This document shows, piece after piece, positions 32,601-44,825 of a stretch of 64,000 nt of DNA (position 1 is the first letter of the stretch; each line of letters starts with the position of its first letter). The notes below the pieces were generated by a model that saw nothing but the letters and a program-made list of their open reading frames with translations, had not been told where the DNA came from and searched no databases. The DNA is from Tachypleus tridentatus (lineage: Eukaryota; Arthropoda; Merostomata; Xiphosura; Limulidae), in NCBI RefSeq assembly GCF_004210375.1, contig NC_134830.1, positions 47,559,094 to 47,623,093 on the forward strand, read 5' to 3'. Both the position numbers and the translations under genes were made by a program.

Positions 32601-35311
32601 AGTGATATTTACATGAATAAGTAACTACCAAACTGTTGCATTTGAAATGTCAGATTTTTAAATGAAATGTGAAACAAGCACGTCTTTTTGATGTTTAATT
32701 TAATTAATCAAAATAAGCTCATTTAGACTCTGTCAACGAATTGTAAGTTTATACATGCCATCTTTAAGTAACGGGCATCCTTTAATAGGATGACGTCTTT
32801 GAAGTAACTTTTAATTGACTTTTGGTTTGCAAGTGTTTTCTTTCCTTCAATAAATGTCCAAATATTTTAAAAAATTGATAATCTGTTGGGGAAATACATG
32901 GTGAATATGGTGGATAATGTAAAGTTTGAAACTGAAATTCGTTTAGCTATTGGACAGTAACACGTGAAATATGAGGCTAGGCATTATCACGAAGCAGTAT
33001 GGGTCCTTTGCAATTAACTATTGGATGTTTTCATGATAACGTTTGATGCATAATTTCAAGTTTACAACAGTATTTCTCTGTTGTGATTGTTTATCCTGGG
33101 TTTAAGAATCAATAATGGATCACACCTGCTGATGACCACCAAACACTGACCGTGAGGGTCAAGAGCTGGTTTTGGTGCTTCTTCATAGTCAAGCCACTGT
33201 CTGACTCGTCGTTGATTGTCATAAAGAATCCATTTTTCATCACAGTTGGCAATTCTATGAAGAAGCATGGTCGTTATTACGGCCAGTAAGGAGTGAGGAA
33301 GAAATTTCAACTCGTTTCCTTTGATGGTTTTCAGTCAATTCTTGAAATACCCATTTATCGAGCTTTTTCACCTTACGAATTGCTTCAAAATGTTGGAAAA
33401 CTGTTGAATAATGAACATTAAGTTTGTCAACAAGTTCTGTCATGATTTGTTGGGAATCTCATTCAATTAAAGTCTTTAATTATTCCTCATTAATGGCTAT
33501 CTGAGGGGTAACTCCAGGGCTCATTTTGAAGGCTTATATCAACAGAACGAGATCACCTAAACCAATACTGTGCTGTATGTTCATTAGCTGTACCAACACC
33601 AGATGTATGATTGATATCAGAGCTGCTTGAACTCGTACAATAAAAGTACATAAATATCAGATTCATCCATGTTGACAAAAATCAATAAAAACATGAATTA
33701 GTTCTCGCAATAAGAAAAGTAAATTAAACTTGAAATGAACCAGACAGTAAACTGTATTATTCAAACACTTTTACGATAATGTCTCTTTTCAGCCACTAAA
33801 ACTCGAATTTTAAATTTCCACATGAAAATCAGACATTTCATAAGAAACAGCCTGATACAATCAATTCTACAGTTAAATACTAAAATGTTCCTTACTTAAA
33901 AATTGGTGTACTTTATAATCATCGCACCAGAGATCAAGACGTTTTAAAAACTAATCTTACCGTAAATTGTAATAAGAACTACTTTATGAGTAAATAAACT
34001 CCAAATTATCACTTAGTAGGTTGTTCGCACGAGTTACTCGATCTTTCTTCCAATCTTACGTTTAAAATGTCTTTTTATCAGCAATAAAACGTGAACTAAA
34101 TTTCTCTCAAACATATGAGCTGAATTACGTTAATATACGACCCTTGAAAACCCTTCGGCTCGGGTTTCTAAAATAATAAAATAGAGCACAAGCCCGATAA
34201 TGTATGTTTCACAAATTGCGATGATTCACACTGTAGCCTCCAGTTCACACCGAAAAAAAGTTGCTTAAGAATGCTGTAAAGAAGAGCAAAAACAGGTTAT
34301 CTTCAATTCTAATTAATAATTATGAAGTTGGTTCATTTAAAAGTGTTTACGGAATACATCTACTATGACGCAACGATACTGGGGACATTTATAACAATTA
34401 ATTTCAAGACCATAATTTAAATCTATCCCTTACAATAATATAAACCACCAACTAGAAGACCGTTACTTAAATCTATCCGTGACAATAATATAAACCGCCA
34501 AATTGGAGACCATTACTTAAATATATTTCTTACAATAATATAAACCGCATACTTGAAGACTATTACTTAAATCAATCCCTTACAATAACTAATCGATACA
34601 AGAATAACAGATCAATAATTGTTTCATTTTATTACAAGATACGACAGACCCTTGTAAGGTATCAATTGAAAGTGTTGCTATTCATGTTTATGCACCTGGC
34701 AAGCTAAAGAGTTGAAAATCATTAAAAGAATTCTCAGGGGAAGTTTGGCCTTGTAGGTTCTGTGACACCAGAGGCGATGAGCGCCTGCTGTTACCCCTAG
34801 TCCGGAGCAATAGGAACTCACCACACCTGGAAGAAACAGCGACATCTGTAGAGTTCAGCGAAAGATTTCTTACAAAAAGACACATTTTAAACAAGTATAG
34901 AAAGTAAACTATTGTTTACTACCAGAAATAACTGTGATTTACCACCTGAGACTACGTGGTTTACTATTACAGGTTTCAGTGATTTACTATATCAGAGATT
35001 ACTGTGGTTTACTGTCATATTAGACATTACTGTCGTTTACTATCGGAGATTATTTTATCATCATAGTTTACTGCTGTTTATTACTATTACTTACAGTAGT
35101 TGTAATTGGTTAGATTTTATATACAGAACTTACCTAGAATCCAAGCTTTCCACGGTGCAGTCAAAGATAGTACTAAACCAACCAACGCAGCAACATGTAA
35201 CACGACAAATATCCATACGTTTGTCCATACCAACTTCAAATGAGGATTTCTTTCTTTCTTTGTAGAAACACACAGTTTTGCAGAGAGGTAACTTCCCAAC
35301 TGTGATGACAT
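26175..35311 (-). CDS. Acyl-CoA delta-9 desaturase, paralog 1 (whole gene, 4 coding exons)
   Basis: An ER membrane diiron enzyme that introduces the first double bond into saturated acyl-CoA using cytochrome b5 electrons (established for the SCD family). Exons 35311-35134, 34826-34696, 29313-29108 and 26610-26175 give 951 nt, 316 residues. Histidine boxes are HRLWCH (residues 76-81), EWSRDHRVHH (box at 113-117) and GEGFHNYHH (254-258); NSAAH supplies the additional metal-ligand His. Hydrophobic membrane spans lie in exons 1, 2 and 4. The first box has Cys where Ser is usual; that position is not a metal ligand. Intron phases 1, 0, 2 match paralog 2 at 54467-63798. Regiospecificity cannot be read from sequence. 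Confidence 0.95.
27204..28423. repeat. 47-bp minisatellite, about 26 units (desaturase 1 intron 3)
   Basis: The unit starts GTTAACCAGGCTGTGTATCT and continues TGTTATACCCACCATCATGT and CCTATTA. Two variants (GTTAACCAGG and GTTAGCCAAA) alternate in recurring blocks, indicating expansion by multi-unit steps. Central units are nearly identical, and edge units at 28290-28420 are more diverged. Confidence 0.95.
28600..28745. repeat. Short tandem repeat, about 38 bp, four units
   Basis: Recurring phrase AACATCAATAAAGTACATAC and CATGATAT. In desaturase 1 intron 3. Confidence 0.55.
28948..29035 (+). mobile_element. Possible degenerate tRNA-derived SINE
   Basis: CTGGGTGGCTCAGCGTTAAG resembles an A box and TGATTGATCCC a decayed B box. 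No target duplication was found. Weak call. Confidence 0.3.
29108..29313 (-). CDS. Desaturase 1 exon 3
   Basis: 206 nt with acceptor TTCAACAG and donor AAAAG|GTAGAA. It encodes NDLYEWSRDHRVHHKFSETD, ADPHNVNRGFFFAHMGWLMC and KKHPDVREKGRTVDCSDLLR, then DPVVRFQK. This is the second His box (HRVHH) and a cytosolic loop. Three consecutive Phe are written by a T10 run, which keeps the frame. Confidence 0.96.
29345..29425 (-). mobile_element. Penelope-like terminal fragment, decayed hammerhead core
   Basis: The minus strand shares CTTTCTTTGTTAACCT, AAGAAGGTGGAAACGTT with the copies at 11380-11508 and 22070-22130. The CUGANGA box is lost (CTAAAGA). It lies in desaturase 1 intron 2, about 30 bp upstream of exon 3. 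Confidence 0.5.
29650..32400. repeat. About 55-bp minisatellite, about 50 units (desaturase 1 intron 2)
   Basis: Units are variants of CATAGACATGATATAAGTTT, GTCATAGTCAACAGTTAACA and CAGTAGACTA, with many shortened forms lacking ATGATAT. A segment of about 230 bp at 30985-31215 recurs almost unchanged at 31418-31640, so expansion has also worked on multi-unit blocks. Confidence 0.93.
32628..33855 (-). mobile_element. Near full-length mariner (SETMAR-like lineage), inactivated
   Basis: About 1228 bp. The imperfect inverted ends match at 26 of 33 positions counting the TA (inner block GAAATGTCAGATTTT and its inverse GAAATGTCTGATTTT), with TA flanks at 32626-32627 and 33856-33857. The minus strand encodes VDKLNVHYSTVFQHFEAIRK, VKKLDKWVFQELTENHQRKR, NCDEKWILYDNQRRVRQWLD and later YSPCISPTDYQFF in several frames. 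The first catalytic Asp (CDEKW) is visible. Multiple frameshifts and stops make it dead. It lies in desaturase 1 intron 2. Confidence 0.88.
34400..34590. repeat. About 50-bp tandem repeat, four units
   Basis: Unit phrase AAATCTATCCCTTACAATAA, TATAAACCGCCAA and AGACCATTACTT. In desaturase 1 intron 2, just before exon 2 on the plus strand. Confidence 0.75.
34696..34826 (-). CDS. Desaturase 1 exon 2 (first His box)
   Basis: 131 nt with acceptor TTCTTCCAG and donor TTGCCAG|GTGCAT. It completes Gly and encodes VVSSYCSGLGVTAGAHRLWC, HRTYKAKLPLRILLMIFNSL and ACQ. GLGVTAGAHRLW is diagnostic. The box reads HRLWCH rather than HRLWSH. The same 131-nt length and phases occur in paralog 2. Confidence 0.95.
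35134..35311 (-). CDS. Desaturase 1 exon 1 (start exon)
   Basis: 178 nt from ATG 35311 to donor TTCTAG|GTAAGT. It encodes MSSQLGSYLSAKLCVSTKKE, RNPHLKLVWTNVWIFVVLHV and AALVGLVLSLTAPWKAWIL: a short cytosolic N-terminus followed by the first membrane hairpin. It is the only Met at the head of this frame, and phase 1 matches exon 2. Confidence 0.88.
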
Positions 35312-36379
35312 ACTGTGAGGACAGAACTCTCGGGCTTATATGATTAAAAGAAAAGATTTAGTGAAACAGCACTGAACCGATTCGTGCTAAACAGAGTATT
35401 ACATATGATTACAGTCTGTAAAAAACAAAAATACTAGAGCACTTCAAGTAGCTGTTTCTAAAATAAAACATTCCTGGTTATTGCAAAATGCCAAAAACAA
35501 GACGATAAGAAATACTTGAACATAATGGTTCAGTAAAATAAATAATATGGAAATTAAAACGCAAATTTCTAGTGAATTAATAGTAATAATTAATTAATAG
35601 TAATATATTAATAAGCAGTGAAATAAGCCGAATTAGCAAAGTGTAAATTAGTGGATTAGGTCTTATTATCGACTGCGTACGTAATAAATTATGCCTTATT
35701 ATCAATCGTGTAAGTGAAATAGGCCTAATTAGCAAAATTAAAATGTAAACCACGACATGCACTTCTCATAGCAATAGAATAATGTTTTGTGTTAGTAAAT
35801 TTAAATAGTTAGATAACGATTACTTTTATTTATTAAACGTTTCATGGGAATAGAAAACTATTTTCTTATTCAAATTTCTAAACGAAAAATGAAAAATTAT
35901 GTTTAGGTTGTTGTATAAAACATGAGAAGCAATCACCTTAGTATAAAAGTTATTAACAATTTTAGATATTTGTGTACATATTTTACTAACGTTGTGATTG
36001 CGAGTTGGAAGCAACGCTCTAATTATCAGAACCTAATAGTACGTACAGGTAACGCTCTAATGATTAATAATGCAACTTTAAAGCTTACACCCGTTACATT
36101 CTTGAGTATAAATATAAAAAATATGTTTTTATAACTGCACTCACATCGCATCTGTTTTTAATATCCGTTACCTGAGTAGCTATTTATAACTTGTCTAACG
36201 TACACCCTCTACACGTATTTAGAGTAAGTTCACCAGTTATGGAAATACCGGAGTAATGAAAAATTGTATGAGTATTAATACGAATGTTCTGACACCGTGA
36301 TACGAAGCGTACACATACTTAAGTAATACACAATGAACTTTTTTTCATTCCCCTTGCCAAAATAAGGAAGAAAATAAAG
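35312..36379. other. 5' flank of desaturase 1, no gene seen
   Basis: AT-rich region upstream of the desaturase 1 start. No convincing TATA box or other promoter motif could be singled out. Confidence 0.4.
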
Positions 36380-36508
36380 TTTGTTTGTTTGTTTTGAATT
36401 AAGCACAAAGCTACACAATGGGCTATCTGTGCTCCGCCCACCACGGGTATCGAAACCCGGTTTTTAGTGTGTAATTCCGCAGACATAACACTGTGCCACT
36501 ATGGAGCA
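36380..36508 (-). mobile_element. tRNA-derived SINE, family B
   Basis: Short SINE of about 128 bp. The minus strand has the tRNA-like head (B-box-like GGGTTTCGATACCCGTGG) and ends in a TTTG-rich tail in plus orientation. Target duplication AGAAAATAAAG occurs on both sides (about 36369-36379 and 36508-36519). Confidence 0.85.
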
Positions 36509-36633
36509 GAAAATAAAGAAAACGACCAATACTGAACAAATTGGAATTTAAAAAACCAGCAACAATAATAAATACGACACAAAATTTACATCGTAATATC
36601 GTGTGAAATGTAAAAGAAATTGTTCAATATATA

Positions 36634-36760
36634 AGCTCCCCAGTGGCTCAGCGGTATGTCAGCGGACTTACAATGCTAATAACCGAGTTTCGATACCCGT
36701 GGTGGACAGAGCACAGATAGCCCATTAAGTAGCTATGTGCTTAATTCAAAACAACAACTA
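36634..36760 (+). mobile_element. tRNA-derived SINE, family B, opposite orientation
   Basis: Starts CTCCCCAGTGGCTCAGCGG (A box), has GAGTTTCGATACCCGTGG as B box and a tail AATTCAAAACAACAA. Target duplication TCAATATATA at 36624-36633 and 36761-36770. It forms an inverted pair with the copy at 36380-36508. Confidence 0.87.
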
Positions 36761-37489
36761 TCAATATATAATTTAGTGCTGTTTTTTTCTAGTTGCCTTA
36801 CGTGACATGAAGGGTTTAAGATATTGTCATGTCTTTTGCAACTTCTATTTTGTTCGTTGCTTTTAACTGACTTGTAAGATTTTTTTATTACAGTAAGTGA
36901 AAGTAGATTGCAAACATCTTAAAAGACAAGATAATTTCTGAAAACTCAAAGCACGAGTAACTACTTAAAGTCAGTAAATGTAGGCAATTTCATTTGATAA
37001 CCAGACGTTGGTAAAAGCAGGTTACTACATGTGAACACGTAAGGTCAATAAATGAAAAATTTTGTAGATGGAACAAATATGGGACAATTCAGATGAAAAT
37101 GTGATGCTAATATCAAGATATACAGTCATAAACCGTCATATACCTGTTTAAGTTCAAACTACCTATATTAAACGTCACATTAAAAAAAAAATATACAGAG
37201 AAAAGTAAAAACTGAAATTTAAATATCACATGTCATTTGAAACTTCATGCAAGAAAATAATAATTTCACGCAAGTACTTTATTTATTACCAACGAAAGAT
37301 GCCACTATCACCTGGTTTCATATCCTTACTTAATAGGTTCATGTTGTCAGTTATCACATGATTAATATCATTACCACTGTTTCACGCTGTTGGTCTTCAT
37401 TATCGTACGTGCTACTATTCAACAGTTTCAGACTATTCTTTATCAGTCAATAACGTATCCAGTGACCAAGCATTACTGGTTACTAACAA

Positions 37490-40400
37490 AACAGCATATT
37501 ATTAATCATAGGGTGGGTTACAGTCATATTAGATATTATAATTAACATTATTGGCTACTAATGTAGCTATATATTGTTATTCATAGTGTGGGTTAAGGCC
37601 GTACTAAATATTATAATTAACATTCTCGGTGACTAACATAACTATATATCATTATTCCCAGCATGGTTTACTGTTATAGTAGATATTATAATTAACATTA
37701 TTGGCTAGTATTATAACTAGTTATCATTATTCATCGTGTGGGTTACGGTCACACAAGATATTATAATCAACATTATTGACTACTAACATAAATATATATC
37801 ATTATTCACAGTGTGGGTTACGGTCATACTGATATTATACTTAACATTATTAGCTAATAATGTAATTATATATCACAATTACACTAGATATTATAATTAA
37901 CACCCTCTTCTACTAACAAAACTAGATATTTTCACAGTGTGGGTTACGATAATTCTAGGTATTGTAATTAACATCATTGGCTACTAACATAATTTTACAT
38001 CATTATTCGCAGTGTGGGTGACGAATATACTAGTACTATAATTCACATCATTGGCTACTAACATATCTGTATATCATTATTCATAATGAGGGTTACGCTC
38101 GTACAACACTTTACAAATACATTATTGGCTACTCACATAACTGCATATCATTTTTCCTAGGGTGGGTTATGGTCATATATGATTTTACAAATAACATAAT
38201 TGGCTACACACGTAACTAGATATCATTATTCACAGTGTATGTAACAGTCATACTAGACATTATAATTAACATTATTGGCTACTAACAGAGCTATATATCA
38301 TTATTAAAAGTGGGAGTTACGTTTATACTATGTATTCTAATTAACATCATGGGTAACTAACATAACTATATATCATTATTCACTGCGTGGGTTACGGTCA
38401 TACCAGATATTATATTTAATATTAATAGCTACTATTATATATACCTATTATTATTCACAGTGTGTGTTTTTGTAATATTACATACAATAATTAACATTAT
38501 TGGCTAATAACATAACTATACATGATTATTTTTAGTGTGGGTTATGGTCATACTAGATATTGTAATTAACGTTGTTAACAACAAATATAACTATATATCA
38601 TTATTCAGATTGCTGGTTATGGTCATACAAAATATTATAATTAACATCATTGGCTACTATCATAACTATACATCATTGTTCACAGTGTCGGTGACCACAG
38701 TATTAGATATTTTAATTCACAATATTGGCTACTAACATAATTATATATAATTGTTCACAGTGTGGGTAACGTTCATACTAGATATTATAAGTTACATCAC
38801 TGGCTACTAACATACTTAGTTATCTTTATTCACAATGTGGTTTACGGCTATACTGCATATTATAATTAACATTATTGGCTAGTCACATATATAGATATTA
38901 TTCACAGTGTGGGTTACGGACATACTAGATATTATAATTAATATCATTAAAGACTAACATAACTATATATCATTATTGAAAATGTGAGTTACCGCCATAA
39001 TAGGTATTATAATTCACATCATTGGCTACCAACACAACAATATATCATTAATCAATATGTGGGTGTTTGTCATATTAGATATTATAATTACGGTTACACT
39101 AGATATTATAATTAACACCCTTTTCTATTAACAAAACTAGATATTTTCACAGTGTGGGTTACGATAATTCTAGGTATTGTAATTAACATCATTGGCTACT
39201 AACATAACTTTACATCATTATTCACAGTGTGGGTAACGAATATACTAGTACTATAATTCACATCATTGGCTAATAACATAACTATATGTCACTATTCACA
39301 GTGTGAGTTACGGTCATACTACATATTATAATCAACATTATTGGCTAGTAACATAACAATATATATAACATTATTGAAGTGTGTGCTACATTATAGGCTA
39401 CTAACATAACTATATATCACTATATACTGTGGGGGTTACGGTGATACTTGATATTATAATTAACATCATAGATTATTAAGATAACTACATTTCATTATTC
39501 ACAGTGTGTGTTACGGACATACTAGATATTAAAATTAGAATTATTGTCGACTAACATAACTATATATCATTATTAACAGTGTGGGTTTTTCTCATACTAG
39601 ATATTATAATTAACATTACTGGCCAATAATATAACTGTATATTATTATACATAATTTATATTGTGGTCATAGTAGATATTATAATTAATATTATTGACTA
39701 CTAATATAGTTATTTATAATTATTCAAAGTGTTGGTTACTGTAATACTAGCTATTATAGTTAGCATTAATGGCTACTAACATAACTGCATATCATTATTC
39801 ACAGTGTGGTTTACAGTCATAATAGGTGTTGTTATATCATAGGCTACTAACATAACTATATACCATTATTAACAGTGGGTGTTACGATCATTATAGAGTT
39901 TATAATTAACGTTATTGGCTTCTAATATAACTATATCTCATTATTCATAGTATGGGCTATGATGATGCTAGGTATTATAATTGACCATATTGGTTAATAA
40001 CATAACTAGATATCATTATTCAAAGAGTGGGTAATGGTCATATTAGATATTACAATTAACTTCATTTGCTAGTAACATAACTAGATATCATTATTCACAG
40101 TGTTGGTTTCGGTCATTCTAGGTATTATAATTAACATCATTGACTTCTAGTATATCTAAATGTCATTATTCACAGTGCGTGTTGCGATAATACTAGATAT
40201 TATATTTAACAGGATTGGTTCCTGACATAAATATATATCATTATTAGTAGTGTCAGTTTGGGTCATACCAGATATTATAATTAATATTATCAGTTACTAA
40301 CATAACTGGGTATCATCATTCACAGTGTGGGTTAAGGTCATACCTGATATTATACTTCACGTCATAGACTACTAACATAACTATATGTCATTATTCCTAG

Positions 40401-41589
40401 TATGGTTTACTGTTATAGTAGATATTATATTTAACATTATTGGCTAGTATTATAACTAGTTATTATTATTCGCAGTTTGTGTTACGGTCATACCAGATAT
40501 TATAATTAACATTATTGGCTACTTACGTAAATAGATATCATAATTTATATTGTGGGTTACGGTCTTACTCGGTATTATATTTAAAATTATTACCTACTAA
40601 CGAACCTCATATCATTATTCACATTGTGGGTTAGGGTTATTCTATATATTACAATTATTATTAATAGGTAATAACATATGTGCATATCATTATCCACAGT
40701 GCGAGTTTTTGTCATACTTGATATTATAATTAAGATTATTCGCTAATAACATAAATATCTGCCTCCCCTAGAACAGCGGTATGTCTACGGATTTACAACG
40801 CTAAAATTAGGGGTTTGATTCCCCTCGGTGGGCTCAGCAGATAGCCCGATTTGGCTTTGCTATAAGAAAACATACACACACATAAGTATATATCATTATT
40901 CGCAGTGTGTGTTATGGTCATACTAGATATTATAACCATATCATTGGCTAATAACATAACTTTATATCATTATTCACAGTGTTGGTTTACAGTCATACTA
41001 TATATTGTAATTAACGTTATTGGCTAATAACATAACCATATATTATTATTCAAAGTGTTGATTACGGTCATTATAAATATTATAATTAACATGATATGCC
41101 ACTAACATAATTATATATCATTATTCACAGTGTGGGTTACGGTCATACTAGATATTATAATTAACATCATAGGCTACTAAAATAATTACTGTGAGGGTGA
41201 CGGTCATAATAAATATTATAAATAACATTATTTGTCAAATAAAATAACTATACATCATTATTCACAGTGTGTGTTATGGTCATAGAAAATATTATAATTG
41301 GTATTATTGACTACTAACATAACTATATACCAAGTTTACAGTGAGACTTACAGTCTCACTAGATTCTATAATTAACATTATTGACTACTAAAATAAACAT
41401 ATATCATTACTGAAAGCATGGGTTACAATCAAACTAGGTATTATAATCAACATCATAACTATGATAAATGTATATCATTATTCACTGTGTGGGTTACGGT
41501 CATACTAGATGATATAATTAGTATTATTAGTTATTAATATAACCGCATATCATTTTTCATGGTGAGGGTTTTTTGTAATACTATATATA
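37490..41589. repeat. About 75-bp minisatellite, about 54 units
   Basis: Units are variants of CATTATTCACAGTGTGGGTT, ACGGTCATACTAGATATTAT, AATTAACATTATTGGCTACT and AACATAACTATATAT. Divergence is moderate throughout, so the array is old. Higher-order copying is visible (37860-38060 resembles 39085-39270). It is interrupted by a SINE at 40761 and a Tc1 element at 41590. Confidence 0.93.
40761..40885 (+). mobile_element. tRNA-derived SINE, family C
   Basis: GCCTCCCCTAGAACAGCGG (A-box region), GGGGTTTGATTCCCCTCGG (B box), body GGCTCAGCAGATAGCCCGAT and an ACACACAC tail. Inserted in the 75-bp minisatellite. Confidence 0.8.
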
Positions 41590-42744
41590 CTCTTCAAAAC
41601 AAGAAACGCAAAAGGGATATTTTTGTTATTTTAAAGAGAAATATATGTAATAACGTTACAAGCTCAGAGTATGTGATGTTACACGTGTTAAGGCACTGAT
41701 TGTCAGACAAAATGACAATAAAAGTTGTGCACTTTGAAAACGGAGGAAAACATCGGATTTTTCGCCAAAACGCATGCGTGTCCAATAAATTTGTTTGAGA
41801 GGTCTGCATGTTCTGCAAGTGCAACATGTGCAAAATCCCTATAAAAGTGACGGGTTCTTGGTTTTCATAGCTCAGTGTTAAGCCACCGACACGCAATAAA
41901 GTTACGCCAAGACTGACTGAAGCACAACGCAACAACGCCATTGGTCGTTTGGAAGCAGGCGAATCTCGATCAGATGTTGCCAGAGCTGTGAATGTCCACC
42001 CAAGCACCATCACAAGGCTATGAAATCGTCACCAATAACATGGATCAACTCGTGACCGTCCACGATCTGGCAGACCTCGTGTGACCACTCCCGCACAAGA
42101 TCGCAACATCCGGTTACGTCACCTTCGGGATAGGACCACCACTACGACGTCTACTGCCTCAACTATACCAGGGCTGCGTAGGATTTCCGATCAGACCGTA
42201 CGCAACCGTCTACGAGATTCTTAGGCCCCATGTGCAATCCATCATGGTGAACATCAACGATGCTTTTCAACATGACAACGCCCGTCCTCACACAGCCCAA
42301 CTCACCACTGTCTTCTTGAGACACCACAACATTAACGTTCTTCCCTGGCCCTCCAGATCATCAGATTTAAACCCCATCAAACATCTTTGGGACGAGTTGG
42401 ACCGACTTCTGCAACGGCGACAACCTCAACCGCAGACTCTACCTCAGCTTGCAGCAGCTTTGCAGGCTGAGTGGACAGCCATTCCACAGGATGTGATTCG
42501 TCATCTCATCGCTTCCATGGGCAAGAGATGCCAAGCAGTTATTGATGCTCACGGGGGGCATACTCGTTATTGACGTTGAGTGACGTTAAACTTCACCTAG
42601 TGAGCGTGGACTTCGCCTTTGCAGACTTTGGATGTTCAGCAGTGAATGTGCAAAGGTTAACACATGTCATACAGAACTACACGGAATAAACTTGTTAACA
42701 ATTTGTCTCATATTTTGCCTTTTGCGTTTCTTTTTTTGAAGAGC
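41590..42744 (+). mobile_element. Tc1-like transposon, internally deleted
   Basis: Inverted ends CTCTTCAAAACAAGAAACGC on the left and, in reverse, CTCTTCAAAAAAAGAAACGC on the right, in TA-rich flanks. The plus strand keeps the DNA-binding part (RLTEAQRNNAIGRLEAGESR, then VARAVNVHPSTITRL) with stops. It then jumps to the catalytic C-terminal half 42232-42573 (FQHDNARPHTAQL, DLNPIKHLWDELDRLL). The region with the first catalytic Asp is deleted, and the catalytic Glu of NPIEHLW reads Lys. Non-autonomous and catalytically dead. It lies at the boundary of two minisatellites. Confidence 0.88.
42232..42573 (+). pseudogene. C-terminal part of Tc1-like transposase
   Basis: 113 codons encoding the second catalytic Asp block (HDNARPHTA) through the C-terminus (GKRCQAVIDAHGGHTRY). 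The third catalytic residue is Lys instead of Glu. It is a remnant of the deleted element at 41590-42744. Confidence 0.8.
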
Positions 42745-42774
42745 ATATTATAATTAATGACACATTTATGATTC

Positions 42775-44825
42775 TGCGTTGGTTGAGCAACTTCCTCAAA
42801 CCAAGGCGAATGACAGGTTTATGACAGTATGGAGCTCTTTGGGCAGAGCTACTTCCTCAAACGAAGATGAATCACAGTTTTATGATGGGAGGGAGTAGCG
42901 TTTTTATAGCTGCTTCCCGAAAACGAGACCAATGAAAGGTTTATGATTGTAATGAGCTGCGTGGGTAGAGCTACTTCCTCAAACAACATGAATGGCAAGT
43001 TTAGGACTGTAGGGAGCAGCGTGGTTATAGCTACTTCCTCAAACAACATGGATGGCAAGTTTAGGACTGTAGGGAGCAGCGTGGTTATAGCTACTTCCTC
43101 AAACAACATGAATGGCAAGTTTAGGACTGTAGGGAGCAGCGTGGTTATAGCTACTTTTCAAACCATGAAATATAACAGGTTTATGACTGTAGGGAGTTGC
43201 GTAGTTAGAGCTTCTTCCTCAAAAAAGACGAATGACAAGTTTATGACTGTTGGGACCTACGTAGTTAGAGCTACTTTCTCAAACCAACACTTATGACATG
43301 TTTATGACTGTAGGAAACAGCGTTGTTGCAGCTACTTACACAAACGAAGACGAATGATAGGTTTGTTATTCTTGGGAGCTGCGTAGTGAGAGCTACTTCC
43401 TCAAACCAACACGAATGACTGTAAAAAGCTGCGTTGTCAGACCTACTTCCTATAACCAAGACGAATGGCAGGTTTATGACTCTAGGGAGTTGTATTGGTT
43501 GAGCTACTTCGTTCAAGCAAGACGAATGACGGGATTAAGGAGCTGCATTAGAACAACTACTTCCTCAAATCAATAAGAATGACAGGTTTATGACTTGAGG
43601 GAGCTGCGATTGTTGATCTACTTTCTCAAATTAATTTAATACGAATGACAGGTTTATGACTGTAGGGAGCAGAGTGGTTATTGTTAGTTCCTCAAACCGA
43701 GATGAAACACAGGTTTATGATTGTAGGGAGCTGCAGTGTTATAGTTACTTCCTTAAACCATGACGAATGACAGGTTTACGAGTGTAGGAAGCAGCGTTTT
43801 TATAGCTACTTTTTCAACTCAAGACGAATGACAAATTTATGACGGAAGGGACCTACGTGGTTAGAGTTACTTCCTGAAACCAACACGAATGACAGGTTTA
43901 TGACTGTAAAGAGCTGCGTTGGTTGAACTACTTTCTCAAACCAAGACGAATAACAGGTTTATGATTGTATGGAGCCGCGTAGTTAGTGCTAGTTGCTCAA
44001 TCCAACACGAATGACAGGTTTGTGATGGTATGGAGCTGCGTAGTTGAAGCTACTTCATCAAACCAAGACGAATAACTGGTTTATGACTGTAGGGAGCAGC
44101 GTGGTTAGAGCTACTTCCTCAAACGAAGACGAGTGACAGCTTTATGACTGTAGGGAGTTACACTGGTTGAGCTACTTCCTTAGACTAATAGGAGTGACAA
44201 GTTTACAACTGTAGGGTGCAGCGTGTTTATAGTTACTTCATCAAACCAAGAGACGAGACGAGACAAATGACAGGTTAATGATTTTAAAGATCTTTGTGGA
44301 TAAAGCTACTTCCTCAAACCAAAACGAATGACAGGTTTATGACTGTAGGGAGCTGCGTTGATTGAACTACTTCCTAAAACCTCAACGAACAACAGGTTTA
44401 TGATTGTAGGAAGCTGCGGTGGTTGAACTATTTTCTCAAAGACGAATGACAGAAATATGACTGTAGGGAGCTGCGTGTTTAGAGCTACTTCTTCATACCA
44501 AGACGAATGACATGTTTATGATTGTAAAGAGCTGAGATTGTTGAGCTGCTTTCTCAAATTAATACCAATGACAGGTTTATGATTGTAGGGAACAGCGTAG
44601 TTATTGCTACTTTCTGAAAATGAGACGAATGAAAGGTTTATGATTGTAAAGAGCTTCGTGGGTAGAGCTACTTCTTCAAACCAAGGCGAATGATAGGTTT
44701 GTGACTATAGGGAGCTTCGTGGTTCAATCTACTTCCTTAAACAAAGACAAAATGATAGAATTATGACTCTATGGAGCTGCGTGGTTAGAGCTACTTCCTC
44801 GAAACATGACGAATGACGGGTTTAT
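42775..44825. repeat. About 60-bp minisatellite, about 34 units
   Basis: Units are variants of GACTGTAGGGAGCTGCGTGG, TTAGAGCTACTTCCTCAAAC and CAAGACGAATGACAGGTTTAT (split here). Units at 43000-43150 are nearly identical. A 20-codon periodic frame is open across them (SSVVIATSSNNMNGKFRTVG), a side effect of the 60-bp period. Confidence 0.93.

Noticed and set aside
42943-43296. 117-codon frame with 20-residue repeats
   Set aside because: Generated by the 60-bp minisatellite; the frame is open only where units are nearly identical.
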